64,000 nt of DNA from Pachyseris speciosa. Lineage: Eukaryota; Cnidaria; Anthozoa; Scleractinia; Pachyseridae. Location: the NCBI GenBank assembly GCA_016490735.1, contig JAEMWC010000755.1, forward strand, positions 322,501 through 386,500, in the 5' to 3' direction. Numbering within the stretch: the first letter of the stretch is position 1; each line of letters begins with the position of its first letter. The position numbers and the translations under genes were made by a program. The notes beneath the pieces are model-generated. The model was not told the origin of the DNA. It ran no database searches and saw nothing but the letters and a program-made list of their open reading frames with translations. This document shows, in pieces, positions 1-13,328 of this stretch.

Positions 1-400
1 GCGACATTAAATAATTTACGCTTCCTTGTCAGTCTTTTAATGCAAAATTTGCTTCCCTTTTATAACTTGGCTCTTCCTCGCTGCGCGGTCGTCCGATTTT
101 GTTCTCACTCGTATGATTACAGACCGAATTGGACTCCACTCATACTTATCGTGCGCTCTCAACAGATATATCCTGCGATATACGTAATTTCGAATGTCAC
201 GGAGAAAATGGGGGCTTTTCCAGCTTTTCTGCAAAAAAATCAGTAAATTGTACTTTATGATCAATAAATAAAACAATTGTCCTTCTCAATCTTACGAAAT
301 ATCCCTGACTTTAGTACGGCCTTGGTTGCTAAGTTTCCGGCGACATTCCAAACAATTTCGTAGGATAATTGTTAAATATCTCACTTCTTTGAAAATTACA
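1..400. repeat. Remnants of dispersed MITEs at window start
   Basis: Bases about 70-150 (ending in the motif GACCGAATTGGACTCCACTC) are half of a foldback element; a fuller relative lies at about 21.83-22.0 kb. Bases about 150-370 resemble, with many differences, the repeat inside the GlyR introns near 15.6, 32.7 and 60.3 kb (shared stretches around GTACGTAAT and AGGATAATTGTT). No gene is visible. Confidence 0.5.
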
Positions 401-481
401 AGTAGTTCTATGGTGACGTGATTTTTGTGTTATGTATCATGTCAATTTGGATGATGTCAATCACAAAGAAGGATTCCCTTT

Positions 482-516
482 CACCCCCCCCCCTTCCCTC
501 CCCCCCCCCCCTCCCC
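482..516. repeat. C-rich homopolymer tract
   Basis: Nearly uninterrupted cytosines broken by a few T. Low-complexity sequence of a kind prone to length errors. Confidence 0.9.
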
Positions 517-667
517 CGAATAAAACACATCACGATGAAACTGGCTCCCAGTGAGTCCAACATTATGCGAGTCCAGTCCAAAGCTTATATATTTTGGGTT
601 TCTGAGAAGACTGGGAATGGTTGATCTGTTTCAATGAAGAAAGGAGTGTTTCATGTAAAGGCCTTTG

Positions 668-845
668 TAAACTCGGCCCTGGAAAGTTAATTCTTGTTAA
701 GGTAAGCCTTGAGTTGTGTTTCCATTTTAATGAGCTGGTGATGTCAGTTTATCCAGAGCAATCGTACCTAAACTTACCTTGGAACGAGAGTCTCTTGACG
801 ATGGAAGGGGTGCTGTGCTCGAGTGTGCTCGAGCTCGTGCATTGA
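668..845 (+). other. Duplicated segment with splice-donor-like site
   Basis: This stretch matches 46752-46905, beginning at CCCTGGAAAGTT and running through the donor-like AAG|GTAAGCC (GT at 702-703). ZnF-1 and ZnF-2 both start their ATG just after an acceptor-like AG, so a noncoding first exon must lie upstream. These two segments, 6.9 kb and 4.5 kb upstream, are candidates. The link to the ZnF genes is inference; they could also be an old dispersed repeat. Confidence 0.35.
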
Positions 846-856
846 GAAATTCCTTA

Positions 857-1746
857 GGCCCGGGTTAAACGCCGTACTTCACATGAGCCGAACTTAAAGT
901 TAGGTCGACCCAAATTTGTTAAGTTCGCCTATTGAGTCAAACGTCGAACTTAATAGATGGTTCCACGGTTATTGGCACCATATTAACTGGGGGGCAAACA
1001 CGGCTAAAATTACAGTAAATATATGGGTTTTTGACCGACTTTGAACCGCTGTAACGCCGCTAAAAAGAGGTGGATTTCCATCATTTGCCACTACTTTAAA
1101 CGGTTTTATTGATATCGATCATTCAACAGAAAAATAAGGCTATTAACGAAGGTACGACGTCCGTAAATTAGAATTATAAATGTTCTCATGTGGCTTCTAA
1201 ATTCGCGGTAATTTGCATAATTTTGATTAGAGAGGTTTGTATGAAATCTTAAAAATTCGTTTACGGTCGTTGTAGCCTGAATCTGTTCTTTATATTTCAT
1301 GAAAATAATGTCAGTACAAATGTCTTTTGAAAGACAGTTTTGCTGCGGAAATCCGCCTCTTGGTAGCGGTGTTACAGCGGTTCAAACTCGGTCAAAATCC
1401 CATACATTTACTGTAATTTTAGCCGTATTTCCCCCCAGTTAATATGGCGCCAATAACCGTGGAACCATCTATTCATCTGAACTTAACTAGATTGCGGAAA
1501 TATTAACAGACCGAGGCTGGTTTATACATTAACATGATTATGCATTTGGTTTGGCTCATGTGAAGATCGGCGTTTGACCCAAAGTTTATCCTCAGGCGTT
1601 GTTCACGTTGGGCCAGCCGTGAAGAACGTCTCAGCCGATCCAAATAAAATCAGTTGAACTTAATTGGGTCGAACGCCGTGCTTCACATGAACTTAATGGG
1701 CTGAGTTAAGTTCGGCTCATGTGAAATATGGCATTCAACCCGAGCC
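857..1746. mobile_element. Harbinger-like MITE, 890 bp
   Basis: The termini are inverted repeats of about 40 bp: left GGCCCGGGTTAAACGCCGTA, right (reverse complement) GGCTCGGGTTGAATGCCATA, both continuing into TTCACATGAGCCGAACTTAA. TTA flanks both ends (854-856 and 1747-1749), consistent with the 3-bp TWA target duplication of PIF/Harbinger elements. No transposase is encoded. A second foldback element sits inside. Confidence 0.7.
952..1473. mobile_element. Foldback element nested in the 857-1746 MITE
   Basis: Inverted repeats of about 125 bp, left 952-1079 and right 1343-1473, start AATAGATGGTTCCACGGTTA on each strand. They differ at a handful of positions. The arrangement shows a later insertion into the outer element. 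No coding capacity is seen. Confidence 0.75.
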
Positions 1747-1782
1747 TTATAGTGCCCAAAGAAACGAGCAGACTAAAGCCCC

Positions 1783-1951
1783 AATTACACTTAAGAAAAA
1801 AATGGGTCCGGACCCCAAGACCAATTTTTTTAACCGTTTACACAGCACTTTCGAAAATAAAAAGGGGTCCGGAAGGTTTACACAGTAAAAATATCTGGTC
1901 GGTACCAACTTTTTTGGGGGTCTGGACCCATTTTTTTCTGTAGTGTAAATA
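1783..1951. mobile_element. Short foldback MITE
   Basis: Inverted arms share AAAAAAATGGGTCC followed by GGACCCC or AGACCCC, with TTTACAC or TTACAC just outside. The left arm is near 1783-1825 and the right near 1910-1951. Length about 170 bp, no ORF. Confidence 0.55.
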
Positions 1952-2950
1952 AGACCATAAAATAGCCCAAGCTCTCCATTAGGGCCTATAATCATCGCAC
2001 TTGAAGTCTTAAAATATTCTAACTTCATTAGTGCTTGCACTCTGAGTTCAAGGCCGTGTAAAGCTTAAGCTTATATACATGTGGGTGGGATATAGGCTGC
2101 ATTAAAGCTGATTATAAGGTGACTCACTTCTGTCATTAAAGGCTGTGAACTGGACATTTTTTCAGCTATTTCCCCAGGCTGAAGGTGCAGAGGTAAAGAT
2201 TCAACCTGTTCTTTTCATTATTATTATTATTTTTCGTCTTTGTGTAGCAAATTTCCGAGCACACCACACACACCACTGCACAGAAGTGATTAACAGAAGG
2301 TCGGTCATCTTCACAGTTGAGTGGCCATTTGTGCAACACTGCATGGAAGTTTGGTCATTTTCAAGGCTAACCTTGCTTTCTTTTTCATTTTTCTCTGCAA
2401 AGGACGCTTTAATGAGTAGTTTATGAGGTTTATCTGATCATATCTTGAATTCTAAACCATTTGAGAAGAACGTCCTTCCTCAAACATCGATCTCATTGGC
2501 TATGCTGAACGTTCATCTGTGGTCTAATGGTCATTATTATGCAAATGCTGCCAATTTTAATTGGCTAAAAATACGCAGCTAATTACTGCTGGCACTGTTT
2601 TCATTATGTCATACCTTAACAGACAATAGGTTTTATACATGTAGAAGTGACTTAGTACTTACAGCCAATGGCTTTATACATGTGAGAAAAACGTTTTTTT
2701 TTACTGAAGCTTTTCTGGAATTGTAATGCAGATGTTTCTACCAAAACAGGTCTGAGTTCAGTCAGAAGTTTAATTTTAAGCTTGATAAAACATGGTTTGG
2801 GTGGGTTTTTGTAAACTGTTGCTGGAAACGTTTGGACTGTGCTAAAACCTTTAGGTTGTAAGCTTACAAAATAACGTTGTTTACAAGTTTACATGACATT
2901 TTTAGTAATACATATGCTCAAGTTTATGCATAATAAAATAATTATATTTT
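1952..2950. other. Noncoding, no gene seen
   Basis: AT-rich DNA with a short ATT run near 2218-2231. The ORFs are short and lack family motifs or matching splice sites. I see no supported gene. Confidence 0.5.
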
Positions 2951-2954
2951 TGGA

Positions 2955-3081
2955 TTCGGTTTTCGCATGATAGCGAGAATTATTGTGGCCTCAGTTTGTG
3001 TTATCTGCCTCGGCCTTCAGCTTTGACAGATAACACAAACCTCTGCCATGATAATTCTCACTATCATGCTCAACCTCATCC
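2955..3081. mobile_element. Foldback MITE
   Basis: Inverted arms read GCATGATAGCGAGAATTATT on the left and, in reverse complement, GCATGATAGTGAGAATTATC on the right. Inner arms around GTTTGTGTTATCTG also pair. I recall this as a common dispersed cnidarian foldback; that is memory, not a search. Confidence 0.6.
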
Positions 3082-6000
3082 AATAATTGTTAATATTGTT
3101 ATGCCTCCGATGCAGATGTTCATGGGTTTGGCTCCTGCTAGTGGCACCTCTTGTTTGTTTGTTTCTTTTTTTGTATTTCTTTTATTCTTCTTCATTTATT
3201 GTTTTTTTAGAAGTGTTAGTATTATTATTGTTATCAATGGTTGAGCTGTAAAGTGGTTTTGTAATTTTTAAGGGATATATGTTTTTAAGGGTATGCATAT
3301 ACCCTGCAAACAAATAGACTTGAACACAATCACAATGTGTCAGATATAAGATGGACAGAATTTTCTCTTTTCCTGTGTTTTCTTTTGTTTAGCGCTCAAT
3401 TAGTTATACAATACTGTCAATACTGTATTTGCGCAGGCCAAAGTTTAGGCTAATTATAGGCTCTTGTTTGAATTTGAATACCAGCTGTTGGTTTTACTTT
3501 GGTTAATTACATGATAACTGTTTGAATGCCAAGTGGAGAACTTTGATGTTGGTACATTTATGGCACTAACATTATATACTTCTATGGTGATGGTCATTTT
3601 GTTGGTTCATAATATAGCCATGAGTGATGAATGTGCAGGAATGAATGTATTAAAATCATATATTTATCTGTCTGGAATGTTTTGAATGCAAGGATCATAG
3701 AAAACATTTCAAGAAAAGGATATTTACATATACTGGTATATATGTACCTATGTGATTCAAATTAACAGTATCCCAAAATGGCAAATTAAAGCTGATAAGA
3801 CAGTGCCTAGTCACTGAGTGGAAGTAAAAATCAATAATAAAGAAGGGTTTGCATTGAAGACAATCAAATAGGACAACAACAGTTTTTACTGAGCTGTTAC
3901 TTTATGGTGATGTTTTCTCCTCTGAAAGAAAAACTGATTTTTTTGGTATTTGGAACTTTGGTTTACTACATGTAAGTCTTCATCAAGGATGTTAATCTGT
4001 TACCATTGTGTCAGAGTACTCTGAATGGGACCCTGAAGTAACAGGACATATCCTTTACTGAATTACTTTCTATGTTTCACTCACAAAGTAAAACACTTGT
4101 GACAGTTAAGCACAAAACTTAATGAAACAATTGACTCATTACTTAATGCCAGTCGTGACTCATAATTCATACAACTGAGAAGTGTTTGATGGATGTACCA
4201 AAGTAGAGGGATTCGAGTAATAAGAGTCTGCTAATGTGAAGTATAGGGGAAAAAAGGAGTACTTACCATTACCATTTACATGATCCACCTGGGTTGAAAT
4301 TTTGAGTGTAATATTCAGTGCTGTATAAAGTCGTAGCTTGTTCAAACTTTGGCAAATCACAAAATGTACCACATAATGTAGTATCAATTGGACAGCTCGC
4401 AAAAAAAATTTGAATGGTATGTACCTTTATATTTTCAACCAGAATTTGCTGGTTTTCTGACTGTAATGGTAAGGACCCCAGGCTAATTAATGTGTGAGCA
4501 TTTTCACTAGTTTGTTGTGCAGAAATAATGAAAAAATGTTAGATAGGATTCATAAAATTAATCACTAGTTTCCATCTCTGTTTATAATATTGTTGAAAAA
4601 TTCTCTCTCATGGAAATAGGCAATAATTAATAGCTTAAGTAAAACTCTAAAACTGTAAAGCTCGTTAACATCAACTCCATACCGTAAATTATTTCAACTG
4701 CATTAATATTTCAGAAAGCAATAACAATTCTCTGAGCATGCAGTTAATTTGTGCTCTTCCAAAAACTATCCATGCATCTTGTGAAAGGAAGTTAATATGA
4801 ACTTTGGACAACAATGGGTTGGGGTGGGGGAAAGCTGTATGAAGATAGCCAAATGAAGGCCTTGTTGGAAAGGGGGCTTTTGTGATGATTTGGCCTTAAA
4901 TCTCAGTTTTCTTAAAATTCATCCTCCTTTGGCATACAGACTGGTTATTGTGTCAGAGATGTAGGTCTGCAGTTGTGTTGTATTTTAAAGGCCTGAATTT
5001 GGAAAATTAATGTATGGCGTTTGCTAAGTTTTTGTCATGATAATCAGTCTGTAGGGCAAAGCAGAGATACTTTTAGGGAAATTGAGGTTTTAAGACCAAC
5101 TCACCACAAACAAATCATCATCAAAATTATGTTTCAGAGTTAAGTGTAAAGTGAAATTTAATGTTCCTGGTGGGTGATTAGTGCAGAGCAAGGGTAGATC
5201 ACAAGACAAGATTACGTGTACATATATCTGTACCAGGGATTTGGATATTTTTGGTAAGAATACATTCAGTGAGTGCTACACCTGTATACATAACATCTCT
5301 TTTAACTGACCCTCAAATACTAAGATAGATAACTGTCTTTTTGCAGAAAATGTCTGTACCATCCTCCTGAGAGGTTGCTAAAATTCCACAAGGATGTGTG
5401 GGTTGGGGGAGGGTTGTTGTAAACCCTGAATAGCAATAACTTTGGCAGAAAATTATAGAGCTAACTGGAACATTAATCTTGAGGGGTGCTTGTAGTGTAG
5501 TTGTGGTGGTGTTGATGAAGTGGGGGGGGGGGGGGGGGTGAGGAAGTCAGAAGTCAGAAGCCTGACTATTACTTGTAAGGATATTCTTTTGGTACAGCAC
5601 ATTCAACAGTCAACAGCTGCAACATAAATTACATGTACATTACTTTATATGTTAGGCCTCATCAGCTATGCCATGCTGATGAGGCCTAACAATGCCAAAA
5701 CAGCTACAGGTCCATGGCTGCTAATGCTTGGCCTCACTCTTTGCTTTGGTAGATTTAAGGGGTAATGCCCACTACCATTATGGCCTTAGTACCCTTAGAG
5801 TGGCTTCAGCTTACCAGATCACATTAATTTGTGAGGTTAATCCTTGTCACTCCAGCCACATTCCACAAGCTTTATGATTCTGTTAAATGAGAACCAAACA
5901 ATTTTTTGACTGATGCAGTTCCAGGTGGTAAACATCACCTTAAAACTCTTGTTTCAGATGTAAAATTCCCTTGGTTACCTCTACCAAAGTGTTCATGACC

Positions 6001-6240
6001 CTTTTAGCTCAATGATTTCATCATTCTCCTAAAACACGTATGTTCACTGTCAGTTCCCTTTGTTATGTTATGTTTTGTGGTGGTGTGATAGGCAGCATAA
6101 CGGAAACCTAGTTAGCCAGTAATTACAAAACTGAATCCTCGTTTTGCTACAGGCTCTTTGGGAGTTGGTCCACAGATTTCGATTACAGTCCTGAATTTGC
6201 CATACTTTTTAAAAGCCTTCTCTTCAACCAGTGCTTTCTT
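3082..6240. other. Long noncoding stretch
   Basis: No ORF has recognisable motifs or a convincing exon border. It holds a G homopolymer near 5521-5539 and a perfect hairpin at 5651-5690. Otherwise I see nothing to annotate. Confidence 0.5.
5651..5690. repeat. Perfect 16-bp hairpin
   Basis: GTTAGGCCTCATCAGC (5651-5666) pairs with its exact reverse complement (5675-5690) around the 8-base loop TATGCCAT. The flanks do not extend the pairing, so it is not obviously a MITE end. Confidence 0.8.
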
Positions 6241-6259
6241 TCATAACTTTCCAAGAGTT

Positions 6260-6440
6260 CTTGATGGCACGAAATATGTTAAAATTCCACAGAAAACACC
6301 ATTCCTTCTAATTTCGAAGACATGTTTCGACCGTTGAAACGGACATCGTCAGTTACAAATGAAATAATTGCAAATGAAAATAGTGACAAAAGCAATAAAA
6401 GAAGGCACGTGACTCCTGATCACTACTCCGGCTCAGTATA
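6260..6440 (-). mobile_element. Penelope-like 3' fragment with hammerhead-like motif
   Basis: On the minus strand, 6353 down to about 6315 reads CTGACGATG, then a stem CCGT/ACGG around TTTCA-type loop bases, then GTCGAAAC. This resembles the CUGANGA...GAAA core of hammerhead motifs carried by Penelope-like elements. Stem II has a U-U mismatch and an extra base, so an active ribozyme is doubtful. No reverse-transcriptase ORF is left. Confidence 0.3.
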
Positions 6441-6698
6441 AGTCTCACGAATTTATAATTTGGGTGATTGTAAAACCTGACCAATATAAATTAGTCTGTC
6501 ATTAGAATTACCTGCGTGTGACATTTTTGCTGTTACTTCTGAGTGTTTCACCATAGTCTATTTTAACATGATGTCCTATTTGAGTATTTCAAAGCTTGAG
6601 TATTCCTGTACAGGACTTACGCCTTTATTTAAGCGTATAGTGGAGCAACATGATGGTTTATTACATAGGCACGAGTGTTTTACTGAAAAAGACACTAC

Positions 6699-6918
6699 TC
6701 GTATAATTGAAGAGCTCGGAATAACACTATGCTAACTGACTTAATTTATTTTGCTCAAAAATAGCTGATTTTTGGCATACAGGCTAGTTTTCGTTTAGTA
6801 AACATTGCCCTGTATTTTTTCGCTGTTTCGCGCTTAGTTTTCGAGTAAACACGGGCCAAAAAACACATTCACCGAAAAAGTCACATAACAGTGTTATTCC
6901 CAGATCTTCAATTCATAC
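6699..6918. mobile_element. Foldback MITE
   Basis: Left arm ATTGAAGAGCTCGGAATAAC and the right arm in reverse complement ATTGAAGATCTGGGAATAAC are inverted repeats of about 28 bp around a 160-base centre. No ORF. Confidence 0.55.
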
Positions 6919-7641
6919 TTTAAGCCTGGTATCAAATGAAAGATTTCATTTTTCAATGATTTCACAGTCATGTTTGAAAAAAGGAACTTCTAGTTCTTCC
7001 ATCAGCAGTTCCACCTACTGTATGACCTTCCGATGACTAGTTGGTGCTCTGTCGCTGAGCGTCGTGCCGAGGTTCAAGGGACAAATATCGTGCCGGTTTA
7101 TAATTAAATAATTTATTACTTATTTGGCGCAAATTGACATTTCAATATGATCAAATGCACCTTACAACACTGGCCGGGGAACGTTTACCCGGAATGCTTG
7201 TAGCGCAGTTTACAATTAATGAAGTAACAGTTGAGTTATGAGAGTTCCCGTACTGCAAATATCAAATTTTGGTGCCACCCTCTTTAAATATTGTTATCTT
7301 ATCCAATCTTATCTAATCTTGATCACTGCCAGAGTTTTATTACTCTCCTTGTGGTTCTTTACATCCACAGAATCAATTAAGAAGAGTTGTGAGACGGGGC
7401 CTACGGTTAATGTTAATCCAGAATTGATAGTTAACCGGGATTTTTTATTGTGCTTGTTGAAAATATTTTGTTGCCGTTGCCTTTTTCGTTCTCGTTGTTA
7501 AGTCTCAATTGACATTTCTAGTTGTCTACGGTCGCCAAATTCACCTTGAAAGCTGCTGCTGCAGCTGCTGCCAGTGTTTTCCATAAGAAATGTTGTCTCT
7601 TACTCAGCCTTATCTGACCTTTCTTTTGGTAGCCTGTCGAG

Positions 7642-8625
7642 ATGGAGGAGGTATGTGGTGGAAGTGAACCGACCTACTGCCTCGCGCAAATTATACAAGA
7701 GGATGAAATAGCAGGTATTAAAGAAGAGCTCTATTCGTACGAACAGGAGGGTATAGAAGGTCTACAGAGCAACAAAAGGACTAAAGAGAAGCCTTTCACA
7801 TGCAAACTATGTGGGAAAGCCTTTTCACAACGGTGGCATTTACGTCGGCATGAGAGAACTCACACTGGAGAGAAGCCTTACACATGCAATCAATGTGGGA
7901 AGTCATTTACACAGGACGGGCATTTACGTGGGCATGAAAGGACTCATACTGGAGAGAGGCCTTACAAGTGCAAGCAATGTGGGAAGTCGTTTTCACAAAT
8001 ACGATATCTACGTGTGCATGAGAAAACTCATAATGGAGAGAGGCCTTACAAGTGCAAGCAATGTGGGAAGTCGTTTTCACAAATACGATATCTACGTGTG
8101 CATGAGAAAACTCATAATGGAGAGAGGCCTTACTCATGCAAGCAATGTGGGAAGTCATTTTCTCATGGAAGATATTTACGCGACCACGAGCGAACTCATA
8201 CTGGAGCGAGACCTTACACATGCAAGCAGTGTGGGAAATCGTTTTCACAAAAAGGGCATTTACGTGAGCATAAGAAAACTCATAGTGGAGAGAAGCCTTA
8301 CACATGCAAGCATTGTGGGAAGTCGTTTTTACATGGAACATATTTACGTGCGCATGAGAAAATTCACACTGGAGAGTTGCCTTATACATGCAAGCGATGT
8401 GGGAAGTCGTTTTCTCAAGAATGGCTTTTACGTCGGCATGAGAGAACTCATACTGGAGAAAGACCTTACACATGCAAGCAATGTGGGAAATCGCTTACAC
8501 AAGAAGGGCATTTACGTGCGCATGAGAGAATTCATACTGGAGAGAAACCTTACACATGCAGGCCATGTGGGAAATCGTTTGCCCGAGCAGATAATTTGCG
8601 GGTCCATGAAAGAACACATAGTTAG
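7642..8625 (+). CDS. C2H2 zinc-finger protein ZnF-1, ten fingers
   Basis: Predicted nuclear DNA-binding protein of 327 residues. The N-terminal 50 residues are acidic and match no domain I know (no KRAB, BTB or SCAN pattern). Ten C2H2 fingers follow, each of the C-X2-C-X12-H-X3-H type joined by TGEKP-like linkers. The presumed DNA-contact positions (-1, 2, 3, 6) vary most: for example Q/W/H/R in finger 1, Q/R/Y/V in fingers 3 and 4, R/D/N/V in finger 10. The ATG follows an acceptor-like TTTGGTAG (AG at 7631-7632), so an upstream noncoding exon is likely. Fingers 3 and 4 are an exact 84-bp tandem duplication (7957-8040, 8041-8124). The stop at 8623-8625 comes from a base missing in a linker; further fingers lie out of frame downstream. 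Target unknown. It converges on GlyR-A. Confidence 0.85.
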   Translation: MEEVCGGSEPTYCLAQIIQEDEIAGIKEELYSYEQEGIEGLQSNKRTKEKPFTCKLCGKAFSQRWHLRRHERTHTGEKPYTCNQCGKSFTQDGHLRGHERTHTGERPYKCKQCGKSFSQIRYLRVHEKTHNGERPYKCKQCGKSFSQIRYLRVHEKTHNGERPYSCKQCGKSFSHGRYLRDHERTHTGARPYTCKQCGKSFSQKGHLREHKKTHSGEKPYTCKHCGKSFLHGTYLRAHEKIHTGELPYTCKRCGKSFSQEWLLRRHERTHTGERPYTCKQCGKSLTQEGHLRAHERIHTGEKPYTCRPCGKSFARADNLRVHERTHS

Positions 8626-9560
<935 letters not shown>

Positions 9561-12500
9561 TGGATGGCCCATACATCCAACTAGTGTGCGAAATGTTTTG
9601 CGCATTTTCTGCCAAAAAAACTCGTTTTAAGACACTCTTACACTACAGAAACCTTGTAGCTGTCAGTAGTGCGATAGACCGTGAGTGTTTTGCACTTGTA
9701 CACAATCTTGACGCCCATGTTAGAACGGACACCTGCTGTTACCTTACACGTGAGTTGCCCGTGAGAGCAGTGTGTGAAGTCGTTCCCGTTTCGAAGGCGT
9801 GGCTGTGTGCAAAATAAACTGATTAGAAGCGAGTATTTGTGGCTCTCTGTTATCAATATACTAGTAACTGACTAGCTAAGTAGTTAAACTAGTAGCAATG
9901 TGTGCTGAAAAACTGGGTGTAAATTTTGGTGTAAACTCCCTGGGTAACCTGGCCAATTTAGCACATGGTTCAAAATGGCTACTGTGTCAATGAATCAGGT
10001 CAAGACAGCAGTGTGCCATTCTCATAAGTAAAACACAGCTTTTTAAAACTGTAAATCGAAAGAACTAGTTCTAAGGCACCCTCGACAGCTTAAACAGTGG
10101 ACGTCAGTTAGTTCATAGCGAAGAAATCCCTCCTAGAGCACAGATTGTGGTTGTGGTGCAGCTTCAGTAATCACTGCGAATCATCACAAGAATTGCTGAC
10201 TTTCTCCGAAAAGTTTCAGCCCTTCTGGGAATCCAGCTTGGAAAAAATTAAAGGTTTGAATGTACATTTTTACCGTGTTTTATTTTTAATTGACCGATTG
10301 GTTGTATTCCAAGCAACTTTAGAAAAATTAAAAAAAAAAAGAAAACCTGCTCAGTTGTAGTCAATAGTTAAATTGTGCTTCAAAGTGGCTCGAAATTCAC
10401 CTCCGCGTAGATTTGCTCGAGGCGTATGCAACACGGAATTTCGTAATTACTTGATAACCGTGAAGGAACTGAAATCCTCTAAACGTATATCTAATTCGCC
10501 CACCCCAAGAAGTGTATTTTACTTGAAAATTGAGAAGTTTATAAGTTGATGAACATACTTATTTCATTGAAACGATGGATTAACAACAACAACGCAACAC
10601 AGATACAAAGTACCCACCTGAAGGTAGCAAAGGCTAGTCGAGTCGGGTGGGTCAAAAGGATGTTAAAAACACAGAAGGGAAATTAACACAAATTACAAAA
10701 ATTAATTAAAAGTAATTCTAGTACAGATTACAACTGGATCTTTTGACTAAGAACAAGAAAATAAGATAATTTACAGTAACATGATAATCTACAATAACAG
10801 GAGCTAAAATTCAAAGGTGCTAGTTTGGTTCCTAAATCCAGCAGATATTTTAGCAACGATCATTTTTGTAGGAAGATAATCATCTCCATCGTTGAGAATT
10901 AGGTTAATTTTTACCGATGTCTAAATTGGCAATAAATCCATCTTGTAGACAAAAGAGATATATTCCAGTTGAAGACATAGACGTGTAAAATGAACCGTAA
11001 ACAACATAAGTTGGCAATCTAGTGCCCATGAAGAGTGGAGTGAATTTTTTCAAAACCCTGACACACCAAGTGGTTATTTGCGAACTTTTGAAATTGTTAC
11101 AGAGGATAAAATTAAGAATTGCCAAAACAACATTTTTAATGGTGTGTAGTTGTTAAATGCCTTCAGGGGTTACAGATACAAACACCTCCTTTGAAAAAAT
11201 TACTCGATTCTGATTGGCCAAGAGAAATGCAGTTTTTGGGAAACATGGTGCGGAAAAAAGGTAATTCAGTACAAATAAGAGGAAAAAGCAAAGGATTCTG
11301 ATTGGTTTATAAACAATGGCACTGAAATTGAGCCAATCAAACGCGGCCTCTGAATGGCGCAAAGTTCAGATACATCGATGAGCTGCGAGAGAAACAATGG
11401 CTGGCATTCGGAGGAGGTTTTTTTTTTTCGCAACCACAACATCATTAACTGAAAAAGAAGCTCTAAACCCGAGCGCAATGAGAAAAGCACTGCTTTTTGG
11501 CTGTGTGTTTCGGGAAAAGTGGTGTCGAGAGAAGGGAATTATCGACAATCAAATATTACGAGCTCACTGAACTGACATAAATGTCCATAGAAAAGACAAA
11601 AAAGGTACATACTGATCGTTCAGAGCAGTAAACAGGAATTGACCGCGGTTCAGAAACCACGTGAAACAACAAAAAATTTTAAGAAAACAAAGCACAAGAC
11701 GTAATAATGTTTCTTCGAAGATTCTTGCAGAAGGTGGAGAAATTGGACAGGTAACAAAAATATCTTGTTTTCAGCTAGAAAAATTGTAAATGTCCGTAGA
11801 AAAGACAAAAAAGAGGTCCGCACCTGATCGTTTTAGAGTGGTCAATAGGAATCACCGGCAGCAATCACTCGGAACATGGCAGAGCTGAATAATAGCGCCA
11901 TTTCCCACAAAATCTTTCCTTGGCTAAGCAGACACAAAACCCTTAAGTGCTTTGATAGTTTCACTGTTACTACCCATGCCTTCCGATGAACCTTCAATTA
12001 ATGATTCTCAGCGGCAAAATATCATCCAGTTAACGAAGAAGGCGCTTGCCAAACCACACGAGCATTTATCTCGCAGACCCATCCACTATAAAATTTATCA
12101 AAGCCAGCCAGCCAGGCAAGCCATTTCGCTGTTTTTAACATCCAATCGTTTATTTTTTACCGGTTCAAACAAATTAAGACGACATGTTAATAGACGGCAA
12201 AACTTATACTGTTGTTTACAGGCCGCTTTCGACGAAGATCTCTTAACTTTTTCAAATGACGCCCGAAGCGCGCTGGTTTTTTACTGACAGCTTTTTGACA
12301 ACTTAGTGTGAGATTTTGATTCGTGCACATGCATTTGATCGGCTTTTTTTTTTTTTCACTCGAGCTTTTGTTCCTGCCTTCAGTAAAGTTAGCTAAAGGT
12401 TTTGAAAGACAATTTTCCCTCGCGGACACGTACATAGCCAGCAAAGTATCCAAACGTTGATCCTTACCGGTTCAAACAAACAAAAACTCGCAAATAAGTC

Positions 12501-13160
12501 AACGTTATAGGGGAAATCTTGGGTTGTTTACAGTGTTAGGACGAAGATTTCTAACTTTTTCAATCAAGTGTGAAGTGCGCTCGTTTTTGACAGCTTTCCA
12601 TCAAATTTTGAGAAGTGCACATGAATTTGATCGGCTCATTGACAGTTTTTTTGTTTTTTTTTTCCAACGATTTCCTGCTTATGTCGAGTGTGACGTTTCA
12701 GTTGGCGTATATGGACGGGTAGATGTACGGATGGTCGGTCGGACGGACGGTGTCCAAAACGAAAAAAATAGTCTTGGTACAAAATAGATGCCAGAAATGA
12801 AAAGAGTGCGAGTATCTTGGTAAAACTGATAATTTCAAAGCCACTAACGTTGAGATGAGAGATTTTTCTTTGAGTTTAATGCTTAACATTAACCGAGACA
12901 ATCTTTGCCGTGTAGCATACAATTAAAACTTGACAACATTATTTACTAATTTCATCGTGCTCTTTCCTTTTCTTGAAACTATTTAGCAACAAGATGATTT
13001 TTTTGATTGACAAGGTCACGTTAAATGGTCCTGCAAGGGACCTACTGAATGGTACGATCCCATGATCTAAAATGCTTTGCAATTCCGGTGCAGACATGTA
13101 ATTTTCCGATCCCGCGCACTAAGGGATTTTGGGAGAAAGGAGGGTACTGGCGGATGTCTC
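9561..13160. other. Noncoding DNA between ZnF-1 and GlyR-A
   Basis: No coding gene is supported. The region is repeated at 54.1-57.7 kb. Two local duplications are visible: a motif starting AAATGTCC.TAGAAAAGACA at about 11578 and 11788, and an approximately 300-bp diverged tandem pair at about 12130-12400 and 12440-12690 sharing TTACCGGTTCAAACAAA, GACGAAGAT and TTTGATCGGCT. The latter could be LTR or MITE arms. Confidence 0.5.
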
Positions 13161-13164
13161 TTTC

Positions 13165-13328
13165 TAGTATCTACCACAAAAGTGAATAGTTCTTTTCGCG
13201 CGCTCTGGTTGGTTAACTCGGAGGTGATTAGCAAGTACTATTGACCTCCGAGCAGCCGGCGAGCGAGATTTTTTAATTTCCGACTTCTAATCAGTCCGCT
13301 AATCATTCAGCTTGTGTGGTATATACTA
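13165..13328. mobile_element. MITE, 164 bp
   Basis: TAGTATCTACCACAAAAG at the left is inverted at the right (TAGTATATACCACACAAG in reverse complement). The copy at 57712-57875 has the same length and more perfect ends. It lies downstream of the GlyR-A 3' end. Confidence 0.65.

Noticed and set aside
7907..8473. 188-residue open frame on the minus strand across the ZnF-1 fingers
   Set aside because: It is the antisense shadow of the repeated finger codons. Its pattern repeats with the finger period and the same shadow appears at 51553-51828 and 42698-43318.
11266..11548. Minus-strand ORFs repeated at 55904-56110
   Set aside because: They recur only because the block is duplicated; lengths and frames differ between copies.
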